Shown: positions 1-19,661 of the stretch, piece by piece
Layout of the letters: the number at the start of each line of letters is the position of its first letter
Position numbering within the stretch: the stretch's first letter is position 1
Source of the DNA: Corythoichthys intestinalis
Lineage: Eukaryota > Chordata > Actinopteri > Syngnathiformes > Syngnathidae
Reading direction: 5' to 3'
Assembly (NCBI RefSeq): GCF_030265065.1
Contig: NC_080407.1
Span: forward strand, 53,981,666-54,045,665
DNA: 64,000 nucleotides
Position numbers and translations under genes: made by a program
The notes under the pieces: generated by a model
What the model saw: the letters and a program-made list of their open reading frames with translations, nothing else
What the model was told of the DNA's origin: nothing
The model's database searches: none

Positions 1-360
1 GGGAGAAGGAGTCAATGAGGGCAAACTAGTAGTGAGAGAGAGAGCGAGAGCGCTTGGGAATGACTGGCAGAGAGCTAGCGAGTGCCTTGGTAGCCCCTCC
101 CCTTAGCAACAGCCCCGGCCGGCTCAGCCCGCATCCCATTGGCCCCCCCGGCAGCACGCATCACAATCCCGTGCGTGCCGCCGCTGCCAATCGGGGGGCT
201 CGTTGCAACTCTGCGTTTTAGATTACATTGGCATGGCAACACAAGCCGGCGCTCTGTCCTCAAAGTGGAGTCTTCGAAAGTTGCTGCAAAAATTCAAGGG
301 GTTGGACTCAGTGAGGTCCTAGAAAACACCATGAAGGGGTATTCCAGGGGTCAACGACCT
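1..360. other. GC-rich segment, possible promoter or CpG-rich edge
   Basis: The first ~260 bases are clearly more GC-rich than the following kilobases. They hold CCAAT-type motifs in both orientations (around 136-142 and 186-192) next to runs of C. Such composition is common at vertebrate promoters, but no splice site, start codon context or known protein could be tied to it. The two short open frames crossing it look like chance frames in GC-rich DNA. No gene is assigned between 260 and 640. Confidence 0.25.
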
Positions 361-644
361 TAGATACTCAAAGAGCTGTTTTGACCGTCTCCCACCAAAA
401 AAGATAGTAATGCCATGATAATAAAGTCATTTGACATGTAGCATTTAACATCCCTTAGAAATTACGTCCCTAAATGTCCAAATTGAGTACTGCTTGTCAT
501 TTTCCCCTTCAAAATGTCATGTGAGTCGTTACAGGAGTGCTATCGGCATTGTTGCAGAGATTGAAGAGGTGGGGAGTCAGCCCGTTAGTGCTCAGACCAT
601 ACGCCACAGTCTATATCAAATTGGTGTGCATCCATTTTGCCATA

Positions 645-1860
645 TACCAAAAAATGGCATATACCAAAATCAATTTTGCCATGCACCGAAAAAATTGCTA
701 TATATTAAAAGCTTTTTTGCCGTATACAAAATAATGCCATACGCCAAAAAACATTTTGCCATGTACCAAAAAAATGCCACATACCAAAAAAACGCCATAT
801 ACCAAAGACGTTTTGCCATATAACAAAAAAAGCGAAATACGAAAATCCATTCAACCGTATACCAAAAAATTGCCATATACCAAAATCAATTTTGCCATAT
901 ACAAAAAATGTCATATGCCAAGAAAATGCCATGTACTGTAGCAAAATCAATTTTACCATATACCAAAAAAATGCCATATCCCCAAAAATTTGCCATATAC
1001 CAAAAGCTTTTTTGCCAAATACAAAAAAATTGCCATACACCAAAAGCTTTTTTGCCATTTACAAAAAAATGGCAAATGCCAAAAACCCATTTTGTCGTAT
1101 ACCAAAAAATGCCACATACAAAAAAAAATGCCACATACCAACAAAATGCCATATACCACAGCCATTTTGCCATATACCAAAAAATGCCGTAAGCCGTTTT
1201 GCCATATAACAAAAAAAAAAAGCCATATACTAAAAGCTTTTTTGCCATATACAAAATAATGCCATACAGTATACCCAAAATATTGCCATATACCAAAAGC
1301 GTTTTAGCCATATACAAAAAATGCCATATGCCAAAAAAATGCCATGTACTGTACCAAAATCCATTTTACCATATACCAAAAAAATGCCATATCCCCCCCA
1401 AAAAATGCCATATACTAAAAGCTTTTTCGCCATATACAAAATAATGCCATACAGTATACCCAAAATATTGCCATATACCAAAAGCTTTTTTACCATATAA
1501 AAAAAAATTGCCATACACCAAAATCTTTTTTGCCATTTACAAAAAAATGGCATATGCCAAAAACCCATTTTGCTGTATACCAAAAAATGCCACATACCAA
1601 AAAAAAACAAAAAAAACAAAATGCCACATACCAAAAAAATGCCATATACCAAAGCCATTTTGCCATACACCAAAAAATGCCACAAGCCGTTTTGCCACAT
1701 AACAAAAAAAAATGCCATATACTAAAAGTGTTTTTGCCATATACAAAAAATGCCATATTGCAAAAAATACCATGTACTGTACCAAAATCAATTTTACCAT
1801 ATATCAAAAAAATGCCATTTCCCCCAAAAATTGCAATATACCAAGTTTTTTTACCAAAAT
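645..1860. repeat. Hairpin-unit array 1 (TTTTGCCATATACCAAAA type)
   Basis: A continuous array of degenerate units of about 17-22 bp, typically TTTTGCCATATACCAAAA followed by a short A-run and ATGCC. It is a diverged member of the arrays at 6.1, 8.9, 38.5 and 50.2 kb, where the unit is TTTTGCCACATGGCAAAA. Each unit holds inverted arms (TTTTGCCA / TGGCAAAA, here often TACCAAAA), so the array is a chain of potential hairpins. The larger unit around 1,040-1,200 recurs around 1,510-1,700, a sign of block duplication. Open frames on both strands are by-products of the stop-poor unit. No terminal inverted repeat is visible at either edge. Confidence 0.85.
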
Positions 1861-1869
1861 TTCTAAATA

Positions 1870-2500
1870 TTGGTACAGTAAAAAATGTATAGTTTGAGTG
1901 TGTGAGTAGTCAGAGCCGTCCATTACTAATACTCACCAACCTTGGCCAGAACCTACTCAGAACTTTAGATCTACAGTACCACAAAAATTAGAACTGTAAC
2001 CTGTAACTGTAACACTTCTATACTATACAGTGTACCTGGTCCTCCATACAGTCAAGGCTGCATGGAAATTCAATAATGTGGTTGCCTTTAAATGACGTGC
2101 ATGCGCCCGCTTATGGAGTAAGCTGTGATAAAAGACAGTTCCGGTGGATTTCACACACATACTTCCGCCCAGGGCCAATCCATAATGCATGTTACCACTC
2201 AGGGATCAACATCAAGGTACAGGTACGCGATCTATTGCCGCATGAACAGACGATTCATTGACTACAACTCTGCAAAGGCTCAAATCCAAGGAAAGAAGAT
2301 CTACCTCCACAAAGGCGTGGGGGCACAAAAGGACTCTTGCCTAGGGAGGCGGGAGGCTAACGCACAGGTCAAAGGGGGGTTGACGCTGAAACCTGAGAGG
2401 CAGAAAGCCAGAGAATGAGGAACTAGGCAAGAAAAATGAGCTGCTTTTGGTGAAGACTTCTTCCATACCAACAACCACCTGATTTTACCGACAAACAATA
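1870..2500. other. No gene recognised
   Basis: Unique-looking sequence with two short plus-strand frames (about 2,076-2,418) that match no known family. No convincing splice pairs, RNA gene or transposon end was seen. Confidence 0.4.
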
Positions 2501-2689
2501 CCAATTTCTAGTGATGTGAAATTTATTTTCAAAACTATCGGCCGAAAATAGCTAAAATGCATGATTGGTTTTTGGTTTTGAAGACCGAAAGTTTACCACC
2601 AAATAGTGTGAAGAACCTTTTCAAAATCAATATGACGACTGCAAACAGAGCATTTGTTAAATACATGCACAAAAAACATGCACACTAAA

Positions 2690-3310
2690 GCTATACTGCT
2701 CTTATGCCAATGAAACATTCAGGATTTTATGATGGCAGTAATGACACAAAGTAAAGCAAGCACATCCAGAAAAATAGCTGTGGCCATTAAACGCTCATAT
2801 TATAAGCTTCACTGTTGGATTATACTTTATGCTGACTGCTTTGCCATCATAAAAGCTATCAGATAAATCACACACACACACACACACAGAGAGGGATAAA
2901 AAATAACGCGACATACTGATTAGTAGATGCAGTACGTGCCAAATCCACTCATTAAGTTCAGCTGTTTCGACGAGGTTAGAGCCGCTATCAGACTCTATCA
3001 CGTTCATTTGTAGCGGTAGCTGCTAGCGTTAGCCTGTGGCCTGGCTACCAGTAGAAAGCACTGAGAGCACCCTCTCCTGAAATCGTGAGAACCAGGAAGG
3101 ACAGTGGGTGAAAGCCGTCACTTAATGTCGGGTGAAAGTTTGGCGAGGCTCCCTTAAGCAGACTATCACGTTTGCTTGTAGCGTTAGCAGCTAGCGTTAG
3201 TCTACCGGGCTTCTGTTTGTTTGATTTCCTGATAACCACGTGACTTTATACATAAGAACACTGGCTGCTTTCTTAAAGGGGAATGAACATAGCTGAAAAA
3301 CACAGAGTCA
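2690..3310. repeat. Dispersed repeat fragment (second copy at ~26.03-26.50 kb)
   Basis: The stretch from about 2,690 to 3,310 is closely similar, in the same orientation, to 26,035-26,500. Shared landmarks are the CCAATGAAACATT block, TTCACTGTTGGATTATACTT, and CTACCAGTAGAAAGCACTGA. This copy has a short CA microsatellite at about 2,869-2,888 that the other lacks. In the 26-kb copy the same sequence lies inside a larger element beginning GGGGTGGGCGATATGGCC, so this is probably a truncated member of that family. No coding capacity was recognised. Confidence 0.7.
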
Positions 3311-4050
3311 AAGTGGGATGAAAAGAGGACAATAAAAGAACAGTTGGCTAACTTACATAGCTTAAATGCTATAAAATGGTAGTTTTTTTTTTAACCATTT
3401 CTTAAGAGCATTGTAAAAACAAATTCCCAACAAATACGGCTAAATATACCTATAAACTAAATTACGAATGCATAAAAAAGAAACATCAGCTCAAACAGAA
3501 ACTTATGTTGGTCTTAACAGGGAGCAGCTGGATTCAGCCATGTGAAATGAGTTATGTCACATTCACTGTCGCCACTAGAGGGCAGTGCATCCACCCAAAT
3601 CAATAAAACTAAATGCAAACACTTTCAAAACAAACCATTACAACGTTACTTTCATTAAACGAATACTCGAAGCAGCAAAATTTAATTTGAATATTTTTCT
3701 AATGGAATTACTCGAGTTAATCGATTCATCACTACTCGGAAGCGCGGATTTTAACCGCTTTCACAGTTTTTATTTGGTACTGATTGACGACTGAAAACCG
3801 GAAATTTAGTTTCCTAATCTGAAGTATGTTTTCTCCTCTAGAGGGCTATATTGCCCTTTGGACAAATGATGCTTCAATTCTGTAGTTTTTTTCCTCTCGC
3901 CGGAATCTTTTTTTTTTTTTTTTTTTAATTTCTTTGACTTAATGTTGTTATCTCATAGGTTATAATCTTCTACAAAGTATTGTACGATAATGACCCTTCA
4001 TACAGATAGCTTTGTGCTGTGAAAAAAAAAGTCAAACATTTTAAGCACAA

Positions 4051-5284
4051 CAGTGGCGCCCCCAGGGGGTGGCCAGGGGTGGCCACGGCCACCCCTATAA
4101 ATTGGTTGGCCACCCCACTGGCCACCCCGCTTGCCAGTATATCGTTAGATTGTTGTAGCATCAGTTATGCATTTCATCCCAAATGAATGCATTTATTTTG
4201 TTTTGTTAAATGTAGCGCTGTCAAATTTATCATGTTACGGGCGGTGATTAATTTTTTTAAATTAATGACGTGAAAATATTTATCGCAATTAACGCATTCG
4301 CTGTACGACTCATTCACGCATTGCAGCAAACAGCCTACAATGGCGCCGTTTTACTTATATACAGAGATAAGAGGCAGAGTGGAGTATATACAAGCATTCA
4401 TTTGGGCCGTGCTTGTAATTGGCAAAAGCTTTTTCATCTTTCCCACAGCACCTATAAATACTGTGGGAAGCGACGTGGGGAAAAATGATAGGAGTTGATC
4501 TTTTTCTTAACACCCTGAAGTGTACCCAACACAGAGAAGATATAGCATTTGCAGCCACCACACACAGTCATGGTTGCACCACTTCTCATTATGCATTTGG
4601 GCAGAACAGTTAAGTCGCTACAGTATCATTTACTGAAAGTTCAACAAATACATTAGATGGCAATATTTAGTCACAATATACAAACTCACATTTATCCTTT
4701 AAGAATTACAAGTCTTTCTATCCGTGGATCCCTTTCACAGAAAGAATGTTAATAAAGTTAATGCCATTTTGTGGATTTATTGTTGCAATAAACAAATACA
4801 GTACTTATGTACAGGATGTTGAATGTATATATCCGTCTTGTCTTATCTTTCCATTCCAACAATAATTTACAGAAAAATATGGCATATTTTAGAGATGGTT
4901 TGAATTGCGATTAATTACGATTAATTCATTTTTAAGCTGTGATTAACTCGATTAAAAATTTTAATCATTTGACAGCCCTAGTTAAATGTACACCTTATGC
5001 CTAATATATACATAACACAATAAAACAGAATTGTTGTGGAACTCAAAATGTTGACTGGACAGTAATGGACTAGGCACATTAAATCATTAGTAACATCAAA
5101 TATTACACTATACACCAAAGTATATCAGTAGCCGTGTCCTTAAGTCTTTTTTAAGTTTTCGCCTGACCTTTTTACTGCGATAATATATGAAAACCTGAAA
5201 TTATGGCTTTTAGTTTTGGCCACCCCAAGATTTTAAGTGGCCCCATCTGGCCACCCCTATGAAAAATTTCTGGAGGCGCCACTG
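4051..5284. mobile_element. hAT-like non-autonomous element, ends CAGTGGCGCC
   Basis: The element begins CAGTGGCGCC and ends GGCGCCACTG, an inverted terminal repeat. The motif TTAAGCA lies next to both ends (4,041-4,047 with CAA before the element, and 5,285-5,291), consistent with an imperfect 7-8 bp target duplication as hAT elements make. It is inserted in the repeat at 3,590-5,440 and is itself interrupted by the TAGGGCTGTC element at 4,213-4,980. The interior near both ends is rich in GGCCACCCC. No transposase frame is present. Confidence 0.75.
4213..4980 (-). mobile_element. hAT-type MITE, TAGGGCTGTCAAA family, copy 1
   Basis: The right end reads TTTGACAGCCCTA and the left end TAGCGCTGTCAAAT, an inverted terminal repeat. 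A perfect 8-bp direct repeat GTTAAATG flanks it (4,205-4,212 and 4,981-4,988), the length expected of hAT insertions. Interior landmarks shared with copies at 20.5, 25.2 and 55.8 kb are the TTAATCGCAATTCAAACC-type subterminal block and the ATATATACATTCAACAT block. Orientation is opposite to the other three. It is the innermost layer of the nest. Confidence 0.92.
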
Positions 5285-5544
5285 TTAAGCAGTTACTCAC
5301 AATGTTACTCATCGAGTTCTTTTCACCACATACTTTTTTACTTGGCTACTATGGATACTTTTATTTTACATGAGTAATATTTTGAAGTAACGCCACTCTT
5401 ACTTGAGTAAAATTTTTGGCTACTCTACCAACTTCTGGTCACATGCCATTAGTACAACCTGCACCAACATAAAAGCATGTATCACAAAACAAAAGCCAAT
5501 ATTATAAAAAAAGAAAGTCAAAAACACGTAAATCGGGTGAATCA

Positions 5545-5620
5545 TAACCTAGGACAGGGGGCAGCAACCCTGGTCTTCGAGTGCCACTATCCAGCTTGTT
5601 TTCCATGTCTCCCTCCTTTT
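5545..5620. mobile_element. hAT-like terminal fragment
   Basis: The short sequence ACAGGGGGCAGCAACCCTGG resembles the terminal region of hAT superfamily elements common in fish. The opposite end was not located. The following T-rich and GC-rich bases to about 5,880 hold no recognised gene. Confidence 0.35.
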
Positions 5621-5884
5621 TTTTAATATATATTTTTTTTATGAAATACAAAATGAATTGCGGACATAGTCATCCGCGCCTCCTCGTCTTCCGCGGAGGA
5701 TGACAGAAGACCAAGAGGAGGTGGCTCACATCCACCCCGTTGGCCCTGACTCAGCCGCGCCTCGCTATATACGACTCCTCCCCAAATCATTCCAACCACA
5801 AAGGCTTCCGTTTTTCAACCATTTGGCACTTTAACACACACGCACATCCATCGTCATCGGAGTAAATTAATAAGGTGGACTCAC

Positions 5885-5934
5885 CGGCACCTTGGGACTC
5901 GATAATCTCAGCGCCCGTCAGAAGAAGCGCCGTC
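5885..5934 (-). other. Candidate internal exon of an unidentified minus-strand gene
   Basis: On the minus strand a good pyrimidine tract and acceptor (TTCTTGCCTTTTCAG) is followed by 50 bases and then a near-consensus donor, GTGAGTCC. One frame is open and would give TALLLTGAEIIESQGA with one extra base on each side; the other two frames have stops. I do not recognise the peptide. It could equally be a non-coding 5' UTR exon. A CpG-rich block at 7,880-8,560, which has a donor of its own near 8,166-8,171 on the same strand, is a plausible upstream first exon. Other exons would lie left of the window. Confidence 0.45.
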
Positions 5935-6076
5935 CTGAAAAGGCAAGAACAAATGGATTAGAATTCAGATCCTAGTAATAAGATTTCCAAGGAGTCAGAG
6001 TTAGTGGGAATGTGTTTCCCTCTAGCGGACAATATGTAGTATTGCATTTTGTAATATTGTCAACCTCATCATTTTA

Positions 6077-7292
6077 GAGAGACAGCGAGAACCAAAAGTG
6101 AGATTTGCCATGTGACAAAAAGTATTTTGACACATTTTATTTTGGCACAATCCATTTTGCCACATGGCAAAAAAATGCCACTTGGCAAAATCAATTTTGC
6201 CACATGGCCAAAAACAAAAAATGGCCACATGGCAAAATCCATTTTGTCACATGGCCAAAAAGAAAAAAATGCCACATGGCAAAATCCATTTTTCCACGTG
6301 GTCAAAAAAATGCCACATGGCAAAATCCATTTTCCACATGGCAAAAAAATGCCACATGGCAAAAAAAAAAATGCCACACGGCCAAAAAAATGCCACATGG
6401 CAAAATCCATTTTCCACATGGCCAAAAAATGCCACATGGCAAAATCAATTTTCCACATGGCAAAAAAATGCCACATGGTAAAATCCATTTTCCACATGGC
6501 AAAAAATGCCACATGGCACAATCCTTTTTGTTACATGGCTAAAAAATGCCACATGGCAAAAAAAAAATGCCACATGGCAAAATCCATTTTGCCACATTGC
6601 AAAAAAAATGCCAAATGGCAAAATCCATTTTGGCTCATGGCAAAAAAAAATGCCCAATGGCAAAATCCATTTTCCACATGGCAAAAAAAATGCCACATGG
6701 CCAAAAAAATGCCACATGGCAAAATCCATTTTCCACATGGCAAAAAATGCCACATGGCAAATAAATGCCACATGGCACAAACCATTTTGCCACATGGCAA
6801 AATCTATTTTGCCACATGGCAAGAAAATGCCACATGGTAAAATCCATTTTCCACATGGCAAAAAATGCCACATGGCACAATCCTTTTTGTTACATGGCTA
6901 AAAATGCCACATGGCAAAAAAAAAAAAAATGCCACATGGCAAAATCCATTTTGCCACATTGCAAAAAAAATGCCAAATGGCAAAATCCATTTTGGCTCAT
7001 GGCAAAAAAAAAGCCCAATGGCAAAATCCATTTTCCACATGGCAAAAAAATGCCACATGGCCAAAAAAATGCCACATGGCAAATAAATGCCACATGGCAC
7101 AAACCATTTTGCCACATGGCAAAATCTATTTTGCCACATGGCAAGAAATGCCACATGGCAAAATCCATTTTGCCACGTGGCAAGAAAATGCCACATGGCA
7201 AAATCCATTCTGCAACATGGCCAAAATAATGCCACATGGCAAAAAGATTTTTGCCACATGGCAAATACCAATTTTAGTTCTCGGCCCTGCTG
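6077..7292 (+). mobile_element. Hairpin-unit array 2, with inverted ends and 8-bp flanking repeat
   Basis: The interior is a dense array of TTTTGCCACATGGCAAAA units alternating with AAAAATGCC spacers. The left edge reads GACAGCGAGAACCAAAAGTG before the first unit. The right edge, read on the other strand, gives CCGAGAACTAAAATTGGTAT before the array, an imperfect inverted copy. TCATTTTA occurs directly outside both edges (6,069-6,076 and 7,293-7,300), a candidate 8-bp target duplication. A block of about 360 bp is duplicated inside (roughly 6,490-6,650 recurs at 6,850-7,010). No transposase is encoded; the many stop-free frames reflect the repeat unit. Confidence 0.7.
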
Positions 7293-7299
7293 TCATTTT

Positions 7300-7875
7300 A
7301 TGAGACATCACCATCTGCTCCTCAAAAGTTCAACTGATTACTTGATCCAATTAGACAAATTCATAAGAAATTGCTATCAAAAGATTGAAACACATTTGTA
7401 GGCATCTATAAGCAGGGGTTAATTTGTGTGTACGTAATGTGTACGTTACTGTAAGTCCCACCTGTGGTTATGTGGGCGTTTGCCCGTGCCATGCAGAGTA
7501 TAGCCTAAATAATTGTAAATTGTTGTCATAACATTTATACCAAGAATATTTTCTGAAATTCAGGCTTGTAAATTACAGAGCATGGCAAGTGCGTGTTGTT
7601 TTCAGCACCATTTTCTGCATATGTTCCAGGACCTGTGCCGGTCTCGTCATCCCTGCGCTGTCATATGTACTTTGCGTTCCGGCACCTTTTGATTTAGAAA
7701 TTAAGCACTGCCTATCAGTCAGTATTGATCTGCAGTGCCCCAGTATAAATTTCACCAATAACAAAAAAATACTCTGGAGTTTTAAATCTACGTGCATAGC
7801 ATAATCTACAGAATGCGCCTATTTAACATGGTCATAGTACTCTATTCACGCCATATACACAATCTGCACAGTTAT
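7300..7875. other. No gene recognised
   Basis: AT-rich single-copy-looking sequence. Overlapping ~70-aa frames occur on both strands at 7,573-7,804, without splice context or recognisable similarity. Confidence 0.35.
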
Positions 7876-7879
7876 GCTA

Positions 7880-8560
7880 TTATTTTGAAAAGTTCAAGCT
7901 ATCGCGAGCGCATGCGCACGTAGCGCGTGAGGGAGCAGAGCGCTCGAAAGTGACGACTCCACACTGCACGAAAGCTGGCAGAAGCGAGCAGAAGGGTGGA
8001 GACGCCGTTCCCGAGGAAGAACATTCAAACGCTCTTCCTGGAAATTGCGCAGAGAAGGCGCCACAACTTGACCACATGACCAAATGCGCCAGAGCCCCCC
8101 TCATCCCCGGCCCCCCAAAACCAACGTTATCGCGGGTAGCGTGGGCCCGAAGGTCGATTGCGACATCTCACCTTCCCGTAAAGCGGTCGAAGCATCGAGC
8201 TCGTCCGAGTCGACATACGCACATCATCTCGTCTTCATTCAAAAAGGCCTACACGAGAGGCGTTGTTCTTTTCAATGACCTTTTCCGTCGCCCGTCTCGC
8301 CCGCACATCCGTCACGGGCGCAAACATGCGCGGGAGGGAAGGTGTCGGCGGCCGGCCCATGGGCAAGGCATGATCGGCGGCTCCTTTCGCCTCCTCTTGA
8401 TGCGAGGCACCATTCAAAGAGGATCCGAGGCCGAGAGAATTTGCGACGCAGTCCGCCCCAGAACATTCCGAACCGGGAAGGTCCACGCACGCACGCACGC
8501 AAAAGAAAAAATTGCGCAGTTTTATTTTCCAGCCGCACCAACGAACGCCTAAGGAGCATT
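7880..8560 (-). promoter_or_regulatory. CpG-rich block, likely promoter or first exon
   Basis: CpG-dense DNA in an otherwise AT-rich region. It contains a perfect NRF1-type site, GCGCATGCGCAC, near 7,908-7,919. On the minus strand a near-consensus donor follows CTTTACGGGAAG (GTGAGA at 8,166-8,171). This could be the first exon and promoter of the gene that owns the exon at 5,885-5,934. A 200-aa plus-strand frame here (7,950-8,552) is most likely a chance frame. A pyrimidine-rich tract follows at about 8,555-8,620. Confidence 0.45.
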
Positions 8561-8914
8561 TCCCTTCCCTTCTTCCTCCTCCCTTCCTCTGCTTTCTCTC
8601 TTCCCTTCCCTCGTGCAGGTTTATTTTCGGTGGACATTAAGCGCCCCGCCTCCATAGTCGCGTACTGTTAGAAGGGGGGAAAAACTTGCCCAAATGTCTT
8701 TGTACAAAAGTGGTCGTCCCCTTCCCTTCCCTCCCCTCTCTTATTTGGCTCCTCTCCACGAATCCTAAGTAGGTGTCTTATTTCCCCGAAACTTGTCGCA
8801 TTTCAATGAAAAACGAGTGAGAATTGAAATCACTCATATAGGCAATTTCTTGCATGCATTTCTTTTAAAATGTGTCCAATTTTCATGTAAAATTTGTTTG
8901 GAAAAAAAATAAAA

Positions 8915-10555
8915 ATGCTACATGGCATTTTGACATACCAAAAAAATGCCACATAAATTTTGCCGCACAGCAAAAAAAAAAAAAAAAAAAAATGCCACAT
9001 GCCAAAATCCATTATGCCACTTACCAAAAAAATGCCAAATGGTAAAATCCATTTTGCCATATGGCAAAAAAAGCCACATGCCAAAATCCTACTTGCCAAA
9101 TACCCCAAAACTATGCCACATACAAAAAAAAAAGCCACATGCCATAATCCATTTTGCCACATACCAAAAAATGCCACAAGGCAAAATCAGTTTTGCCGAT
9201 GGCAAAAATATGCCACATGCCCAAATCAATTTTGCCATATGGCAAAAAAAAAATGCCACATGCCCAAATTTTTGTCACATTCCAAAAAATCCTTTTGCCA
9301 CATACCAAAAAAATGCCACAAGGCAAGAAAAATGCCACACACCAAAAAAATGCCACATGGCAAAATCCATTTTGCCACATGGCAAAAAAATGCTACATGG
9401 GAAAATCAATTTTGCCAAATCGAAAAAAATGCAAAATGCCAAAATCAATTTTGCCACAATACAAAAAATTCCACATGGCAAAAAAATGTCATATGCCAAA
9501 ATCAATTTTGTCACGTCAAAAAAAAATGGCACATGGCAAAATCCATTTTGCCTCATGGCAAAAAAATGCCACATGGGAAAATCAATTTTGCCAAATCGAA
9601 AAAAATGCAAAATGCCAAAACCAATTTTGCCACAATACAAAAAATTCCACTTGGCAAAAAAATGCCATATGCCAAAATCAATTTTGTCACATCGAAAAAA
9701 ATGCCACATGGCAAAATCCATTTTGCCACATGGCAAAAAAATGCCACATGGGAAAATCAATTTTGCCAAATCGAAAAAAATGCAACATGCCAAAATCAAT
9801 TTTGCCACAATGCAAAAAATTCCACAAGGCAAAAAAATGCCATACGTCAAAATCAATTTTGGCACCTCGAAAAAAATGCCACATGGCAAAATCCATTTTG
9901 CCACATGGCAAAAAAATGCCACATGGGAAAATCAATTTTGCCAAATCGAAAAAAATGCAACATGCCAAAATCAATTTTGCCACAATGCAAAAAATTCCAC
10001 AAGGCAAAAAAATGCCATACGTCAAAATCAATTTTGTCACCTCGAAAAAAATGCCACATGGCAAAATCCATTTTGCCACATGGCAAAAAAATGCCACATG
10101 GGAAAATCAATTTTTCCACATGTCAAATAAACAAATGCCACATGCCAAAATCAATTCTGCCACATGACAAAAAAAGCAAAACGCCCAAATCCTTTTTGTC
10201 ACATACCAAAAAATCCTTTTGCCACATACCAAAAAAATGTCACATGGAAAAAAATGCCACATGAGAAAATCAAATTGCCAAATCAAAAAAAAATGCAACA
10301 TGCCAAAATCAATTTTGCCACAATACAAAAAATTCCACATGGCAAAAAAAATGCCATATGCCAAAATCAATTCTGCCACATGACAAAAAAAGCCACATGC
10401 CAAAATCCATTTTGCCACATACCAAAAAAATTCTACATGGCAACAAAATGCCACATGCCAAAATCCATTTTGCCACATACCAAAAAATGCCACATGGCAA
10501 AAAAATACCACAAGTCCATTTTGCCACATGCTAAAATCCTATTTGCCACATATCA
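8915..10555. repeat. Hairpin-unit array 3, the longest, with ~180-bp higher-order repeat
   Basis: The array is built from TTTTGCCACATGGCAAAA-type units. From about 9,340 to 10,110 it shows a higher-order repeat of about 180 bp, four to five copies, each holding the same ordered variants (…CATGGGAAAATCAATTTTGCC, CAAATCGAAAAAAATGCAA, CACAATGCAAAAAATTCCAC…). The right edge, CAAATACCACT, matches the inner part of the inverted end seen in array 2. The left edge is ragged. Plus-strand frames of 394 and 434 codons run through it, but they are Lys/Cys/His-rich translations of the repeat with no protein character. Confidence 0.9.
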
Positions 10556-10588
10556 AATACCACTACAACTACTACTACTACACGTACT

Positions 10589-10610
10589 CTGACCTCGGCA
10601 GTGAATGAGT
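10589..10610 (-). other. TTAA-ended motif (TTAACTCATTCACTGCC)
   Basis: Read on the minus strand, the bases are TTAACTCATTCACTGCC. Nearly the same motif occurs on the plus strand at 50,447-50,466 (TTAACTCATTCACTCCCAGCC). A TTAA target followed by a conserved end is the signature of piggyBac-type elements. The opposite end was not found, so this may be a solitary remnant. Confidence 0.4.
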
Positions 10611-10684
10611 TAAGCTAACAAACGAACTTTTGAATAGTAAAAGAATCAACAACACAAAACATACACAAATCGAACCAGAAGGAC

Positions 10685-10690
10685 TTTATT
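10685..10690 (-). terminator. acadvl: Probable acadvl polyadenylation signal
   Basis: AATAAA on the minus strand, about 330 bp beyond the acadvl stop codon at 11,023-11,025, the first such hexamer downstream. It would give a 3' UTR of roughly 350 bases, ending just before hairpin array 3. Confidence 0.7.
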
Positions 10691-11022
10691 GGTCGAGGTG
10701 CTCCAACAATTCAAAGTGACACGACCTTTAGCACATCTTCAATAAGGCTTAAGTGTTACAGTCACAAAAAACATGCAGAGAAGCCCTAAAATTAAAATTC
10801 ATAAATGCAGATTACATTTCAAAAATATTACAAAACAACAGTCCCTTCCTACTGATGGCGGGAAGATCGGAGTCATTCTCTCGCTCGGCGGGAACGCCGT
10901 GAGGCGCTTGTGGTGTTTGATGCAATTGAATAATTTCTGCGGCGTTTGGGTTTCCAACGACAATCCGTTGTCCTAAACCAATAAATACGCTGAAGATAAA
11001 AGGTCAGGAGTCGCTCGGAGGT

Positions 11023-19661
<8,639 letters not shown>

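Larger units (their letters stand above)
3590..5440 (-). repeat. Outer repeat of a three-level nest
   Basis: Read on the minus strand, 5,440 to 5,285 and then 4,047 to about 3,800 match the repeat at about 32,750-33,220: TTGGTAGAGTAGCC, ACTCAAGTAAGAGT, GTAACTGCTTAA, then a T-run and on to the block with GAAGCATCATT. The match is interrupted by the hAT-like element at 4,051-5,284, inserted after the bases GTAACTGCTTA. The pnp-intron copy is uninterrupted there and shows the pre-insertion state. Confidence 0.75.

Noticed and set aside
645-6540. CRISPR-like appearance of regularly spaced palindromic units
   Set aside because: The genome is vertebrate; spacers are not unique but are variants of the same short sequence; unit length varies; there are no cas genes.
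6069-7303. ORFs up to 242 codons on both strands
   Set aside because: Same cause as above; they follow the repeat period and have no protein features.
7950-8552. 200-codon plus-strand ORF
   Set aside because: It lies in CpG-rich DNA with competing frames on the other strand; composition and motifs show no protein family, and a promoter explanation fits better.
8946-10264. Two overlapping plus-strand ORFs of 394 and 434 codons
   Set aside because: They are translations of the hairpin array in different frames (endless Lys/Cys/His/Pro-Met repeats), with equally long frames on the other strand. The unit simply lacks stops.
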